A model generated the notes under the pieces. The model worked only from the letters and a program-made list of their open reading frames with translations, made no database searches and had not been told where the DNA came from. From assembly GCA_017511605.1 (NCBI GenBank), contig JAFWJL010000001.1, positions 32,095-96,094 on the forward strand: a stretch of DNA of 64,000 bases, given 5' to 3'. Position numbers and translations under genes: made by a program. The DNA comes from Bacilli bacterium (GTDB lineage Bacteria > Bacillota_I > Bacilli_A > RF39 > UBA660). Of the stretch, positions 8,189 through 16,728 are shown piece by piece (within the stretch, counting starts at the first letter, position 1; every line of letters begins with the position of its first letter).

Positions 8189-9076
8189 ATGAATATTAGT
8201 TTAGATTTATATAAAATATTTTATACAGTTGCCCAATGTGGTAGTATATCTTCTGCTGCAGAGAAACTATTTATTTCTCAACCAGCTATTACATTTCAAA
8301 TTAAAAAATTAGAAGAACAATTAGATACAAGTTTATTCACAAGAACAAAACATGGTGTAGTACTAACAGAAGAAGGAACTGTTCTTTATGAATATATTAA
8401 TAAAGCTATGGAAACCATTACTAATGGAGAAAATGCTTTGTCTAATTTAAAAAATTTGGACAGTGGAATAATAAGAATAGGTTCATCTACCACAGTATGT
8501 AGACATGTAGTAATGCCATACTTAGAAGAGTTTCATAAGAAATATCCTAAGATAGATATACAAATAGTTAATAATCTTACAGTTAATTTAATTAAAGATT
8601 TAAGAAATGGTAATCTAGATATATTATTTTTAAATTTACCAATGACTGAGAATAAAGATTTAAACATTATACCTATCTGTGATGTCCAAGATATATTTGT
8701 AGGTAATAAAGATTATTATGATAAAACAAAAGGTAAATTAAAATTAGAAGAATTAAAAGATTATCCACTTATATTTCAAAAATTACCATCTAATACAAGA
8801 AGTTATTTAAATAACTATTTAAAGAATAATAATATGGATATAAAACCTCAATTAGAAGTAGTAAGTTATAACTTAATAATGGATTTAGTACATGCAGGCT
8901 TTGGTATAGGTTATGCTACTAAAGAATTTATAAAGAAAGAATTAGAAAACAAAGAATTATATGAAATAAAAGTAGAACCTAAAGTAGATAAAAGATACAT
9001 AGGACTTGCTACTATAAATAAAAAAACACCTAACTATAGTGTTAATAAATTAATAGAAATGATTACAAAAAAATAA
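8189..9076 (+). CDS. LysR-family transcriptional regulator
   Basis: The 295-aa product has the standard LysR plan. A winged helix-turn-helix at 1-60 contains GSISSAAEKLFISQPAI and the linker helix reads QIKKLEEQLDTSLFTR. A periplasmic-binding-like effector domain covers about 90-290. A paralogue lies at 30260, and both are divergent from minus-strand genes of unknown function. LysR proteins usually act on the divergent promoter in response to a small molecule. The effector is unknown. A bidirectional terminator follows. Confidence 0.93.
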   Translation: MNISLDLYKIFYTVAQCGSISSAAEKLFISQPAITFQIKKLEEQLDTSLFTRTKHGVVLTEEGTVLYEYINKAMETITNGENALSNLKNLDSGIIRIGSSTTVCRHVVMPYLEEFHKKYPKIDIQIVNNLTVNLIKDLRNGNLDILFLNLPMTENKDLNIIPICDVQDIFVGNKDYYDKTKGKLKLEELKDYPLIFQKLPSNTRSYLNNYLKNNNMDIKPQLEVVSYNLIMDLVHAGFGIGYATKEFIKKELENKELYEIKVEPKVDKRYIGLATINKKTPNYSVNKLIEMITKK

Positions 9077-9100
9077 ACACATCATATGATGTGTTTTCTT
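9074..9100. terminator. Bidirectional terminator
   Basis: AACACATC and GATGTGTT flank a 4-nt loop (9076-9095), with A-rich sequence on one side and T-rich on the other. It lies between convergent genes. Confidence 0.7.
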
Positions 9101-9880
9101 CTAGATATAATATGTTTTTACATAAACTGTAACTGTATTTGGTATTTCAATATAATTCTCATCAGATAAAGGATCTTCATTAAATATATCAAAAGGAGTG
9201 AAATCGTTTTTCTTTAAACCATAATCTTTTAATAATAATTCATAATATTTTTTAGATAAAGCTATATCGTTTTGATCTTTAGAACTTAATCCTTCAGCTA
9301 ATTCATCTTGTAGTTTTTCAACTGTTTTTTTCATACCATAGTAGTTATTTAGAATATCAGTAGCGGCACCACCTAGAATAAATGGAATATTACTACTTGG
9401 TAATTCCATTTTCTCAAGTTCTCCCTTAAGTCTTTTTATTTCTTTTTCCTTTTTAGTTGCACCATCAACATATCTAACAATTTCTATTTTTCCACATGGT
9501 AGAATATTTTTATCATTATCTTGACTATAATTGTAGTTAAATAGTCCACGTGTATTACCATCTTTAATACTTACACAAATTCCTTCAATACCATTTGAGT
9601 TATCATTGATTTTTAAATTATTATTATTTTTAAATAATTTTAAAGCATGATGATATATATTAAATTTACCAATAGATTGATAAATTTCCATTCCTGATAA
9701 TAATTCTCTTTCATTTTTATCAATATTATTTTTAACAACAGAGAATTCTAAATTTAATAATGAATTAAGATAATCAATTGTTGGTTTTGATAAAACTCTT
9801 TCTGAAGATTTTAATTGTACTTTTAATTCTTTTAATGTTTTAATTTTATCCCATTCTCCATATCTTTCAATTTTTAACAT
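9101..9880 (-). CDS. Hypothetical protein with N-terminal RYG motif
   Basis: I do not recognise this 259-aa protein. It is soluble, with helical segments at about 15-60 and 140-215 and no signal peptide. The N-terminus reads MLKIERYGEWDKI, close to the MKLTRYGKFKVL start of the next minus-strand gene upstream. The two may therefore be distantly related or share an N-terminal module. An AGGAGG-type SD precedes the start. Possibly accessory; no function is proposed. Confidence 0.55.
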   Translation of the reverse strand: MLKIERYGEWDKIKTLKELKVQLKSSERVLSKPTIDYLNSLLNLEFSVVKNNIDKNERELLSGMEIYQSIGKFNIYHHALKLFKNNNNLKINDNSNGIEGICVSIKDGNTRGLFNYNYSQDNDKNILPCGKIEIVRYVDGATKKEKEIKRLKGELEKMELPSSNIPFILGGAATDILNNYYGMKKTVEKLQDELAEGLSSKDQNDIALSKKYYELLLKDYGLKKNDFTPFDIFNEDPLSDENYIEIPNTVTVYVKTYYI

Positions 9881-9931
9881 ACGAAAACCTCCTGAATGAG
9901 ATTATTATAACATAAAGGTTTTAAATTACAA

Positions 9932-9962
9932 TAAAAAAACATCACTCACTAAATATGATGTT
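9932..9962 (-). terminator. Intrinsic terminator of the minus-strand gene ending at 9949
   Basis: On the minus strand AACATCA pairs with TGATGTT and is followed by seven T. The hairpin overlaps the last codons of the gene. Confidence 0.7.
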
Positions 9963-10455
9963 TATATGCAGCTGTTTTTGAAAGAATTTTGCTTTTTACT
10001 TTAAATATGTTATAAGCGATTTCTCCCTTATAATAATCAGCCAATCTACATGCAGCCTTAATTCTTGCATTTTTAGCAGCTTCTCTTTGATCTCTTTTAG
10101 CCTCTTTTACTTTCTTAGAATATTCTATTATTTCTTCTTTTGACATAGATCCTAGAATATCAATAATATCCTCTTTATCAAGTTCAGTAACACAAGTATC
10201 AACATATAGGTATACAACACCAGGTCTATAATAGTCATTAATTAATCGTTGCTCAAGAGAGTTAGAATCATTCACATAAAAACGACTTACTATTTTTGTT
10301 CCTGTTATTATATCTTTACCAATATTATCCCAATAAAAGCCATGAATTTTTCCTTTATTTCTAACGTTCTCCCATTCAGCATAAATATATGTATCCTCTG
10401 TTTTTGTATCATCTGTAGTTAAAACTTTAAACTTTCCATAACGTGTCAGTTTCAT
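9949..10455 (-). CDS. Hypothetical protein with N-terminal RYG motif
   Basis: This 168-aa protein is not recognised. The N-terminal half is beta-like and rich in Tyr and Asp (EDTYIYAEWENV), and the C-terminal half is a basic helical tail with many Ala, Lys and Arg from about 105. It begins MKLTRYGKF, resembling the start of the gene at 9101. It has its own SD (AGGAGTGAT) and terminator, so it is expressed separately from its neighbour. Confidence 0.55.
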   Translation of the reverse strand: MKLTRYGKFKVLTTDDTKTEDTYIYAEWENVRNKGKIHGFYWDNIGKDIITGTKIVSRFYVNDSNSLEQRLINDYYRPGVVYLYVDTCVTELDKEDIIDILGSMSKEEIIEYSKKVKEAKRDQREAAKNARIKAACRLADYYKGEIAYNIFKVKSKILSKTAAYKHHI

Positions 10456-10507
10456 AATATCACTCCTGTTAACACACTAGTATAAATTAGTTAAAAATAT
10501 AAGTCAA

Positions 10508-10533
10508 TAAAAAAACACATCTAAGATGTGTTT
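10508..10533 (-). terminator. Terminator downstream of tRNA-His
   Basis: Read on the minus strand, AAACACATC pairs with GATGTGTTT, followed by an uninterrupted T-run. Confidence 0.7.
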
Positions 10534-10545
10534 CTGTATTTAAAC

Positions 10546-10622
10546 TGGGGCGTCGTATGAGAATCGAACTCATGCGTACTAGTGCCACAAACTAGCGTGT
10601 TAACCACTTCACCAACGGCGCC
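10546..10622 (-). tRNA. tRNA-His (GTG)
   Basis: The cloverleaf reads on the minus strand with anticodon loop TTGTGGC (anticodon GTG) in a CTAGT/ACTAG stem and T-arm ATGAG-TTCGATT-CTCAT. CCA is encoded. The extra 5' G (G-1) opposite discriminator C73 is the His identity element. The acceptor stem has one C-A mismatch at the fourth pair. Confidence 0.93.
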
Positions 10623-10745
10623 ATTTCAAAATACATATATATTTTAGCAATAAATCTTCTTTTTGACAAGTATTATTTTAACTTTTTAGGTATTTGCCTA
10701 TACAGATATTTACCCATAGAATAAATTAAAAAGAAGGGAGATATT

Positions 10746-11159
10746 ATGAATAACTATAAATACTATGATTATTTATATAGAAATAATATGAATATGAATA
10801 ATCAAAATCTATTTAATCCTACAGAAGGATTTATAAAAGGAAATATGTTTTCTAATTTATATAGTGGGTATAAAAACTATACTCCACAAAGATTAAACCC
10901 AAGAAATGAACAAGAAAAAATGCTTTATGAATTAGATTCTATTAGTTTTGCAGCTCATGAATTAAACCTATATTTAGATATGCATCCAGAAGATCAATCT
11001 ATGGTTACATTATTTAATGATTATAGAAGAAAGTTAGAAGAATTAACTAAAAATTATGAAGATAAGTTTGGACCATTAATGGTAAATAGTGAAGAGATGG
11101 AAAATAAAACATTCTCATGGACTAATTCACCATGGCCATGGGAGGGTACTAATGTTTAA
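10746..11159 (+). CDS. cotJB: Spore coat protein CotJB
   Basis: The C-terminal 85 residues match the CotJB domain: helical, with LNLYLDMHPEDQSM and a YEDKFGPL ending. A Tyr/Asn-rich extension of about 45 residues precedes it, making the protein longer (137 aa) than the usual CotJB of about 90 aa. CotJB is a small inner spore-coat protein encoded with CotJC. It overlaps cotJC by 8 nt, indicating translational coupling. No cotJA is present upstream, where the tRNA-His gene lies instead. SD is AAGGGAG. Confidence 0.88.
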   Translation: MNNYKYYDYLYRNNMNMNNQNLFNPTEGFIKGNMFSNLYSGYKNYTPQRLNPRNEQEKMLYELDSISFAAHELNLYLDMHPEDQSMVTLFNDYRRKLEELTKNYEDKFGPLMVNSEEMENKTFSWTNSPWPWEGTNV

Positions 11160-11796
11160 ATATAGTAAAAGATTACAATATCCAATAAATATTAAAAAGA
11201 AAGATTTAAAAATGGCTAAATACTTAGTAACACAATATGGTGGATCTAATGGTGAATTAGGGGCAGCACTAAGATATTTAAACCAAAGATTAACTATGCC
11301 AGATAATAAAGGTAAAGCTTTATTAAACGATATTGGTACTGAAGAATTAGGCCATGTTGAAATGTTAGAAACTATGATTTATCAATTGATGAAGGATGCA
11401 ACTCTTGAAGAAATAAAAGAAGCAGGACTTGATACTCATTATGCAGAACACGCTAAAGCATTATTCCCAACTGATGCTAATGGAGTACCTTTCACTGTAA
11501 CTTATTTTGCCACAACAGGTGACCCAATGGCAGACGTCGCAGAAGATATGGCTGCTGAACAAAAAGCTAGAGCTGTCTACGAGAACCTAATTGACCTAAC
11601 TGATGATCCCGATGTAATAGGACCACTTCTATGGTTAAGGCAAAGAGAGATAGTTCATTATGCTAGATTTAAAGAATTATTTGAACACTATGAAAAGAAA
11701 TTAAAAAATGGTAATAATGAAATAAAAAATATGAAATACATGAATAATGATGATTATTTTATAACTAATTTAAATAACTATCAAAACTACATGTAA
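11152..11796 (+). CDS. cotJC: Spore coat protein CotJC, manganese-catalase fold
   Basis: The 214-aa product is a ferritin-like four-helix protein related to manganese catalase. Metal-ligand candidates are E35 (GELGAALRY) and E65-x2-H68 (TEELGHVE), with a second pair further on in the EDMAAEQKARA and REIVHYARF helices. I set the start at 11152, because GGAGGG (11141-11146) sits just upstream inside cotJB; an earlier in-frame Met at 11089 has no SD. A Tyr/Asn-rich tail follows the conserved core. It is a coat component of the spore and may detoxify peroxide. Confidence 0.92.
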   Translation: MFKYSKRLQYPINIKKKDLKMAKYLVTQYGGSNGELGAALRYLNQRLTMPDNKGKALLNDIGTEELGHVEMLETMIYQLMKDATLEEIKEAGLDTHYAEHAKALFPTDANGVPFTVTYFATTGDPMADVAEDMAAEQKARAVYENLIDLTDDPDVIGPLLWLRQREIVHYARFKELFEHYEKKLKNGNNEIKNMKYMNNDDYFITNLNNYQNYM

Positions 11797-11820
11797 AAAG
11801 ATAGAGTAATCTATCTTTTT
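11795..11820 (+). terminator. Terminator of the cotJBC operon
   Basis: AAAAAGATAG (11795-11804) pairs with CTATCTTTTT (11811-11820). Confidence 0.75.
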
Positions 11821-11846
11821 ATGATATATTATTTATAGGTGATTTT

Positions 11847-12398
11847 ATGGAATATAAAGTAACTTTAAAAAAGTTTTTTAAACATCTACATACAATAAAT
11901 CTTCATAGATTTAAAGTATTTACTTTATGCTGTAGGGCAGGAATACCTCTTCAAGGACTAGTACATGATTTATCTAAATATTCTCCTACTGAGTTTTGGG
12001 AAGGAGTAAAATACTTTCAAGGTAGTTATAGCCCAATAAGAAATTGCAAAATGATAGAAGGTTATAGTAAAGCATGGTTACATCATAAAGGTAGAAATAA
12101 ACATCACTATGAATACTGGTCAGACTTACATGCACCAGAACCAAAACCAGTTATGCCTTTTAAGTACTTTGTAGAATTGGTGTGTGATACATACGCAGCA
12201 GGACAAGTTTATTGTAAAAAAGATTGGACTCCTAAATATCAAGAAGATTATTGGAAGAAGACAAGAGGAGATAAATACTTAAATCCTAAATTTGTTAAAC
12301 TATTAGATGAAGTATATAGAAATGGGACTAAATTTGGCTTAAAGAAAGTTTTAAGAAAAAGATATTTAAAAAATTTGTATGATAAATATATAAAGTAG
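11847..12398 (+). CDS. DUF5662 family protein
   Basis: The 183-aa protein matches the DUF5662 pattern: an N-terminal helix followed by LVHDLSKYSPTEFWEG and a His-rich WLHHKGRNKHHYEYW block. The HD and HH pairs suggest a metal-binding, HD-domain-like site. Enzymatic activity is not known to me. The C-terminus is strongly basic. It is followed 8 nt later by the S66 peptidase gene, so the two share a transcript. Confidence 0.75.
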   Translation: MEYKVTLKKFFKHLHTINLHRFKVFTLCCRAGIPLQGLVHDLSKYSPTEFWEGVKYFQGSYSPIRNCKMIEGYSKAWLHHKGRNKHHYEYWSDLHAPEPKPVMPFKYFVELVCDTYAAGQVYCKKDWTPKYQEDYWKKTRGDKYLNPKFVKLLDEVYRNGTKFGLKKVLRKRYLKNLYDKYIK

Positions 12399-12406
12399 GT
12401 GATAAT

Positions 12407-13420
12407 ATGAAATACCCAGAATTTTTAAAAGAAAATAATACAATAGGTGTGCCAGCACCATCAGCAGGATCTAAAGATAAAAAGAAAATTAATAGATATA
12501 AAAATGCTGAAAAAAAACTAAGTGAATTAGGATATAAACTTAAATTATCTAAAAATATTTATAATAATATTAATGAAAGAAGTGCAGATAAAAAAACAAG
12601 AGGAAAAGAATTAAATGAAATGTTTAAATCTAAAGATATAGATTTTATTCTATGTGCAGCAGGGGGAGAATTTTTAATAGAATGTTTGCCATATGTAGAT
12701 TTTAATCTATTAAAAGAAAATCCTAAGTTTGTCGCAGGATTTAGTGATCCTACAGGAATTCTTTTCCCAATAACTACTAAATATGATATTGCTACTATTT
12801 ATGGAAATAATTTTTCATCATTTGGAATGGAAAAATATAGTAGAAGTCATTATGACTTTTTAGACCTTATTAAAGGAAATAAATTAACTTTTAAAAGTTA
12901 TCCATTATATGAAGGAGAACGTTTAAAACAAAAAACAGGATTAGAATCATATAATTTAAAGAAAAGAGTAAAATGGAAAACGCTAAATGATAAAGATATT
13001 AAATTAAAAGGAAGAATCATTGGAGGATGCTTTGATTTAATAAATGAACTTATTGGAACTAAATATGATGGTATGAAAGAGTTCAATGAAAAATATAAAG
13101 ATGATGGAATTATTTGGTTTTTTGATAACTGTGAATTAAGTATGGAAGAGACAATAAGAGTATTATGGAAGATGAATGAATTTGATTACTTTAAATACTG
13201 TAAAGGCGTAATTTTTGGGAGATTTGGAGTAGAAAATTCATATGCCGGATATGATGTAAAAGGATGTTTAAAAGATAGTGTTTTAAGTGATTTGAAAATA
13301 CCAGTAATATATGATGCTGATATATCTCATAAAGCTGAAACACTACCTATAATAATAGGTAGTATTGCTACTATTGAATGTATTAATAATAAAGGAACAA
13401 TAAGCTTTGAATTAAAATAA
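12407..13420 (+). CDS. S66 family (LD-carboxypeptidase / MccF-like) serine peptidase
   Basis: The 337-aa protein shows the S66 plan. The N-terminal domain contains VPAPSAGSKDKKK, then a GGEFL loop and the nucleophile elbow GFSDPTG with Ser113. A C-terminal domain carries the Glu and the terminal His (ISHKAETLP). S66 members cleave the L-Lys/D-Ala bond of murein tetrapeptides or inactivate peptidyl-nucleotide antibiotics (MccF branch). The GFSDPT elbow followed by N-rich YGNNF leans to the MccF-like branch; I cannot decide. The enzyme looks cytoplasmic. Confidence 0.85.
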   Translation: MKYPEFLKENNTIGVPAPSAGSKDKKKINRYKNAEKKLSELGYKLKLSKNIYNNINERSADKKTRGKELNEMFKSKDIDFILCAAGGEFLIECLPYVDFNLLKENPKFVAGFSDPTGILFPITTKYDIATIYGNNFSSFGMEKYSRSHYDFLDLIKGNKLTFKSYPLYEGERLKQKTGLESYNLKKRVKWKTLNDKDIKLKGRIIGGCFDLINELIGTKYDGMKEFNEKYKDDGIIWFFDNCELSMEETIRVLWKMNEFDYFKYCKGVIFGRFGVENSYAGYDVKGCLKDSVLSDLKIPVIYDADISHKAETLPIIIGSIATIECINNKGTISFELK

Positions 13421-13444
13421 AATACCAGAAATGGTATTTTTTTA
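13419..13444 (+). terminator. Terminator after the S66 peptidase gene
   Basis: AATACCA (13421-13427) pairs with TGGTATT (13432-13438), then T-run. Confidence 0.75.
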
Positions 13445-13529
13445 ATATGTAAAATTATTGTAAAACGATAAATAAATATTGACTTTCAAAAAATAACTGC
13501 ATATACTTAAAACATGAAGGAGAGATTTT

Positions 13530-13994
13530 ATGGCGAAAAATAATAATCAAAAAATAGGTAAGGTAATAAAGATAATATTAATAATTGGAACAATTCTATC
13601 TATCCCAGCAATGATTATAATTCCGTTCTTATTAAAACATAGTATATCGTTAATTCATTCTATGTTGATAGTATATCCTAATTGCATTTTAATATTAGGA
13701 ATTACGTGGGGCTTTATTAAATTATTTAAATCATTAGAAGATAATAATCCATTTAATCGTAGTAATGTAAAAATATTAAAAAATATGGGTATTATTTCAT
13801 TTATAATGAGTGGTTTATGGTTTGTTGATTTGTTAGATTTACTTCTTGTTATAAAAAACTATTATTTAAACTATACATTAGTATTAATATTCTTAACACT
13901 ATTGTTCATAGGCATAGGAATAGCTTTATATATATTAAGTATTCTATTTAAGCAAGCAACTCTTTATAAAGAAGAAAATGATTTAACAATCTAG
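13530..13994 (+). CDS. DUF2975 family membrane protein
   Basis: The 154-aa protein has four transmembrane helices (about 12-35, 43-63, 84-105 and 113-140) with a short cytoplasmic loop containing NPFNRSNVKILK, typical of DUF2975. Members are commonly encoded immediately upstream of a small YozG-type HTH regulator, exactly as here (10 nt gap). It may sense membrane state and act with that regulator; this is inference from gene pairing. Confidence 0.8.
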   Translation: MAKNNNQKIGKVIKIILIIGTILSIPAMIIIPFLLKHSISLIHSMLIVYPNCILILGITWGFIKLFKSLEDNNPFNRSNVKILKNMGIISFIMSGLWFVDLLDLLLVIKNYYLNYTLVLIFLTLLFIGIGIALYILSILFKQATLYKEENDLTI

Positions 13995-14004
13995 GGGGAA
14001 TAAT

Positions 14005-14217
14005 ATGATAGTAGTTAATTTAGATGTAATGATGGCAAAAAGAAAAATATCTTCTATGGAATTAGCAGAAAAACTAGGTATCACACAAGCTAATCTTTCA
14101 ATATTAAAAACTAACAAAGGAAAAGCTATTAGATTTTCTACTTTAGAAAAGATATGTGAAATACTAGATTGTAAACCTGGAGATATTTTAGATTATGAAA
14201 GAGGTGAAGAAAAATGA
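14005..14217 (+). CDS. YozG-type Xre/Cro HTH regulator
   Basis: The 70-aa product is a single helix-turn-helix domain (SSMELAEKLGITQANLSILKTN) ending in the CEILDCKPGDILDYE sequence typical of the YozG/Cro-CI group paired with DUF2975. It stops at TGA overlapping the next start (ATGA, 14214-14217), so translation is coupled to the DUF4173 gene. This is the only TGA stop I found in the window and shows TGA is not read as Trp. Confidence 0.88.
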   Translation: MIVVNLDVMMAKRKISSMELAEKLGITQANLSILKTNKGKAIRFSTLEKICEILDCKPGDILDYERGEEK

Positions 14218-15629
14218 AAAAAGCATGGATTTATTTACTATTACTTTGTATATTAAATTCTATTCTTTTATATGGACAATGTTTAGGTATTAACGTAATC
14301 CTATTCAATGTCCCATTCCTAATATTCTTAATAATATATTTAAAAGTAAATAATTTAATTAAAAATAAAAAAGGATTACTATTTATAATACCAATTTTAA
14401 TTCTTTCAATAATACCTACATTCTATAGTAATATATTTGTATTATTAAATGCTATAGTAATACCAATTCTATATATATTATTATTTATATATACAATGTA
14501 TCCTACATATAACATTATTGACTTATTAAAAAAAGGAATACTTCAAATATTCTTACCTGTTGGTAAAATAGGAAACTTTTTTAGAGTAGTAACTAGTGGT
14601 ATAAGAGAAAAAGTAAAATTAACTGATAAGACAAAGAAAACATTAAAAGCATTATTAATAGTAGTACCTATAACTATCTTAGTATTATGGTTATTAACTA
14701 GTGCTGACATGGTATTTGGAAATTATTTTTCTAACATATTTAAAGTGTTTGATTATATTCCAAATAATAATATAATTCAAAGAACAATAGTAGTTTTCTT
14801 ATTATTCACATATATAGGTTCAACATTAATATATTCAATAAATCCTGAAACCACTGAAACAAAAAGAAAAAACTTAGATTATGTAACAATAAGATTATTA
14901 CTCACAGTATTAAATATAATATATGTAGTATTTGATATTATTCAAATAAGATCATTATTACTACATCAAGTAGGTAATACTATTACTTATGCAGAATATG
15001 CAAGACAAGGATTCTTCCAATTAATGTTTATTTCAGTAATAAACTTAATAATTATATTATTATCTAAGAGTACAAAGGAAACTAAATATAATAAAACAAT
15101 GAGTATCACAATGATATTTTTAACACTAATAATAATTGCTTCTTCATTTATTAGAATGTATTTATATGAAACAACATATGGATATACAATATTAAGATTA
15201 GGAGTATATATAATATTAATTACTGAAGTATTATTACTAATTCCAACTCTAATATATATCTTTAATCCTAAATTTAAGATATTAAGAAGTTATTTATATA
15301 TCACAATATTTGTATATACATTTATAAATCTATTCTCAATAGAAAAAATAATTACTGAGAATAATATTAAAAGATATTATATAAAAGATGATATAGATAT
15401 AGAATATTTAGAAAATTATAACTATGATAATATTCCAGAGTTATATAAATTATTTAAGAAAACAGATGATGAAGAATTAAAAAAAGAAATAGTATTCTAT
15501 TTCTATAACATGAAAAATAATATGAAATTTGAAAATGATAGTATTTTTGAATATAGTTATTCTAAAGACCAAGCTAAGAAGATACTAAATAAATTAAAAA
15601 CAAAAGATGATAAAATATACTTTAAGTAG
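14214..15629 (+). CDS. DUF4173 (DUF4153-like) polytopic membrane protein
   Basis: The 471-aa protein has about eleven hydrophobic segments between 1 and 375 and a soluble Asp/Lys-rich C-terminal tail of about 95 residues. The central GNYFSNIF...PNNNIIQR region followed by DYVTIRLLLTVLN fits the DUF4173/DUF4153 family. It is translationally coupled to the HTH gene and probably part of the same regulated unit. Function is unknown. Confidence 0.75.
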   Translation: MKKAWIYLLLLCILNSILLYGQCLGINVILFNVPFLIFLIIYLKVNNLIKNKKGLLFIIPILILSIIPTFYSNIFVLLNAIVIPILYILLFIYTMYPTYNIIDLLKKGILQIFLPVGKIGNFFRVVTSGIREKVKLTDKTKKTLKALLIVVPITILVLWLLTSADMVFGNYFSNIFKVFDYIPNNNIIQRTIVVFLLFTYIGSTLIYSINPETTETKRKNLDYVTIRLLLTVLNIIYVVFDIIQIRSLLLHQVGNTITYAEYARQGFFQLMFISVINLIIILLSKSTKETKYNKTMSITMIFLTLIIIASSFIRMYLYETTYGYTILRLGVYIILITEVLLLIPTLIYIFNPKFKILRSYLYITIFVYTFINLFSIEKIITENNIKRYYIKDDIDIEYLENYNYDNIPELYKLFKKTDDEELKKEIVFYFYNMKNNMKFENDSIFEYSYSKDQAKKILNKLKTKDDKIYFK

Positions 15630-15637
15630 GAGTAATT

Positions 15638-15898
15638 ATGAAGGAATTAGAAAAAGAAAAAGCACAAATAAAAGAAAGAAATAAAAGAGTAGAGAAAGAT
15701 AAAGCATGGGAAACAAGTTGGACAAGAAGAATATGTATAATGATACTAACTTACATTGTAGTAGTTATATATTCATATATAGTACAAAAATATAATAATA
15801 TTTTCTTTAGTTCAATAGTACCGGTAATAGGATTTACTTTATCAACTTTATCTTTAAAATTAGTTAGAAAAATATGGGAGAAAAAAAAGGAAAATTAA
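15638..15898 (+). CDS. Small two-helix membrane protein
   Basis: The 86-aa product has a highly charged N-terminus (about 30 residues of Lys/Glu/Arg), two transmembrane helices near 33-50 and 55-75, and a basic tail. It is the last gene of the DUF2975/HTH/DUF4173 operon, 8 nt after the previous stop. Its 3' end overlaps the convergent sirtuin gene by 4 nt. No family recognised. Confidence 0.6.
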   Translation: MKELEKEKAQIKERNKRVEKDKAWETSWTRRICIMILTYIVVVIYSYIVQKYNNIFFSSIVPVIGFTLSTLSLKLVRKIWEKKKEN

Positions 15899-15911
15899 AT
15901 TTCCTTTTTTA
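15881..15911. terminator. Bidirectional terminator between convergent genes
   Basis: AAAGGAAA (15887-15894) pairs with TTTCCTTT (15900-15907), flanked by A- and T-runs, and overlaps the ends of both genes. Confidence 0.7.
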
Positions 15912-16620
15912 TTTGTTCAAATACTTTACCAATGGAATCATTAATTACCAAGTCACACATACTATCATAATTAGTTTTATCACGATTAATAAGTACTAAG
16001 TGTTTTCCTCTAAAATAATTAATAAAAGATGCTGCAGGATATACATTTAAACTAGTACCACCAATAATCAATAAATCACAAGTTGCTATAGCTTTAATAG
16101 AGTTAGCAACAGTTTCTTCATCTAAACCTTCTTCATATAATACAACATCAGGTTTTATTATTCCTCCACAACTACACTTAGGAATACCAGTACTGTTAAA
16201 TATATAGGTATCATCATAAAACTTATGGCATTTCATACAATAATTTCTTTTAATAGATCCGTGTAATTCATAAACTTTTTTACTACCAGCGCTTTGATGA
16301 AAACCATCTATATTTTGGGTAATAACGCAAGTTAGTAATTCTTTTTCTTCCATAAGACTTAAAACTTCATGAGTAATATTAGGCTTAAAGTTTCTAGTAT
16401 CTAATTTATCTTTATAGAATTTATAAAATTCTAAAGTATTATTCATAAAGAAATGATGTGAAAGAATCTCCTCTGGTGGATAGTCATATTTCTCATTATA
16501 TAATCCATCTTTACTTCTAAAATCTTTTAATCCAGACTCTGTGGAAACTCCAGCTCCACCAAAAAACACAGTAGAATTAGACTCCTTAATCCATTTAATT
16601 AATGTATCAATATCATTCAT
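15895..16620 (-). CDS. Sir2-family NAD-dependent protein deacylase
   Basis: The 241-aa protein has every sirtuin hallmark: GGAGVSTESGLKDFRS at about 21-36 for NAD+, TQNIDGFH at 101-108, catalytic H120 in ELHGS, and a zinc ribbon with C128, C131, C149 and C151. It removes acyl groups from protein lysines, using NAD+. Size is normal for bacterial CobB/SrtN. It is monocistronic on the minus strand. Confidence 0.95.
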   Translation of the reverse strand: MNDIDTLIKWIKESNSTVFFGGAGVSTESGLKDFRSKDGLYNEKYDYPPEEILSHHFFMNNTLEFYKFYKDKLDTRNFKPNITHEVLSLMEEKELLTCVITQNIDGFHQSAGSKKVYELHGSIKRNYCMKCHKFYDDTYIFNSTGIPKCSCGGIIKPDVVLYEEGLDEETVANSIKAIATCDLLIIGGTSLNVYPAASFINYFRGKHLVLINRDKTNYDSMCDLVINDSIGKVFEQIKKEI

Positions 16621-16672
16621 AAAATCACCAATTTTATTATACTATATTATAGGTTGTGGAAAACCCCTGAAA

Positions 16673-16702
16673 TTGACAAAAAAGGGTATTTTATGGTATA
16701 AT
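16673..16702 (+). promoter_or_regulatory. Sigma-A promoter of the 3D-domain gene
   Basis: TTGACA (16673-16678) and TATAAT (16697-16702) with an 18-nt spacer, about 30 nt before the start codon. Confidence 0.7.
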
Positions 16703-16728
16703 ACACATATCATTGTTGAGGTGATAAA

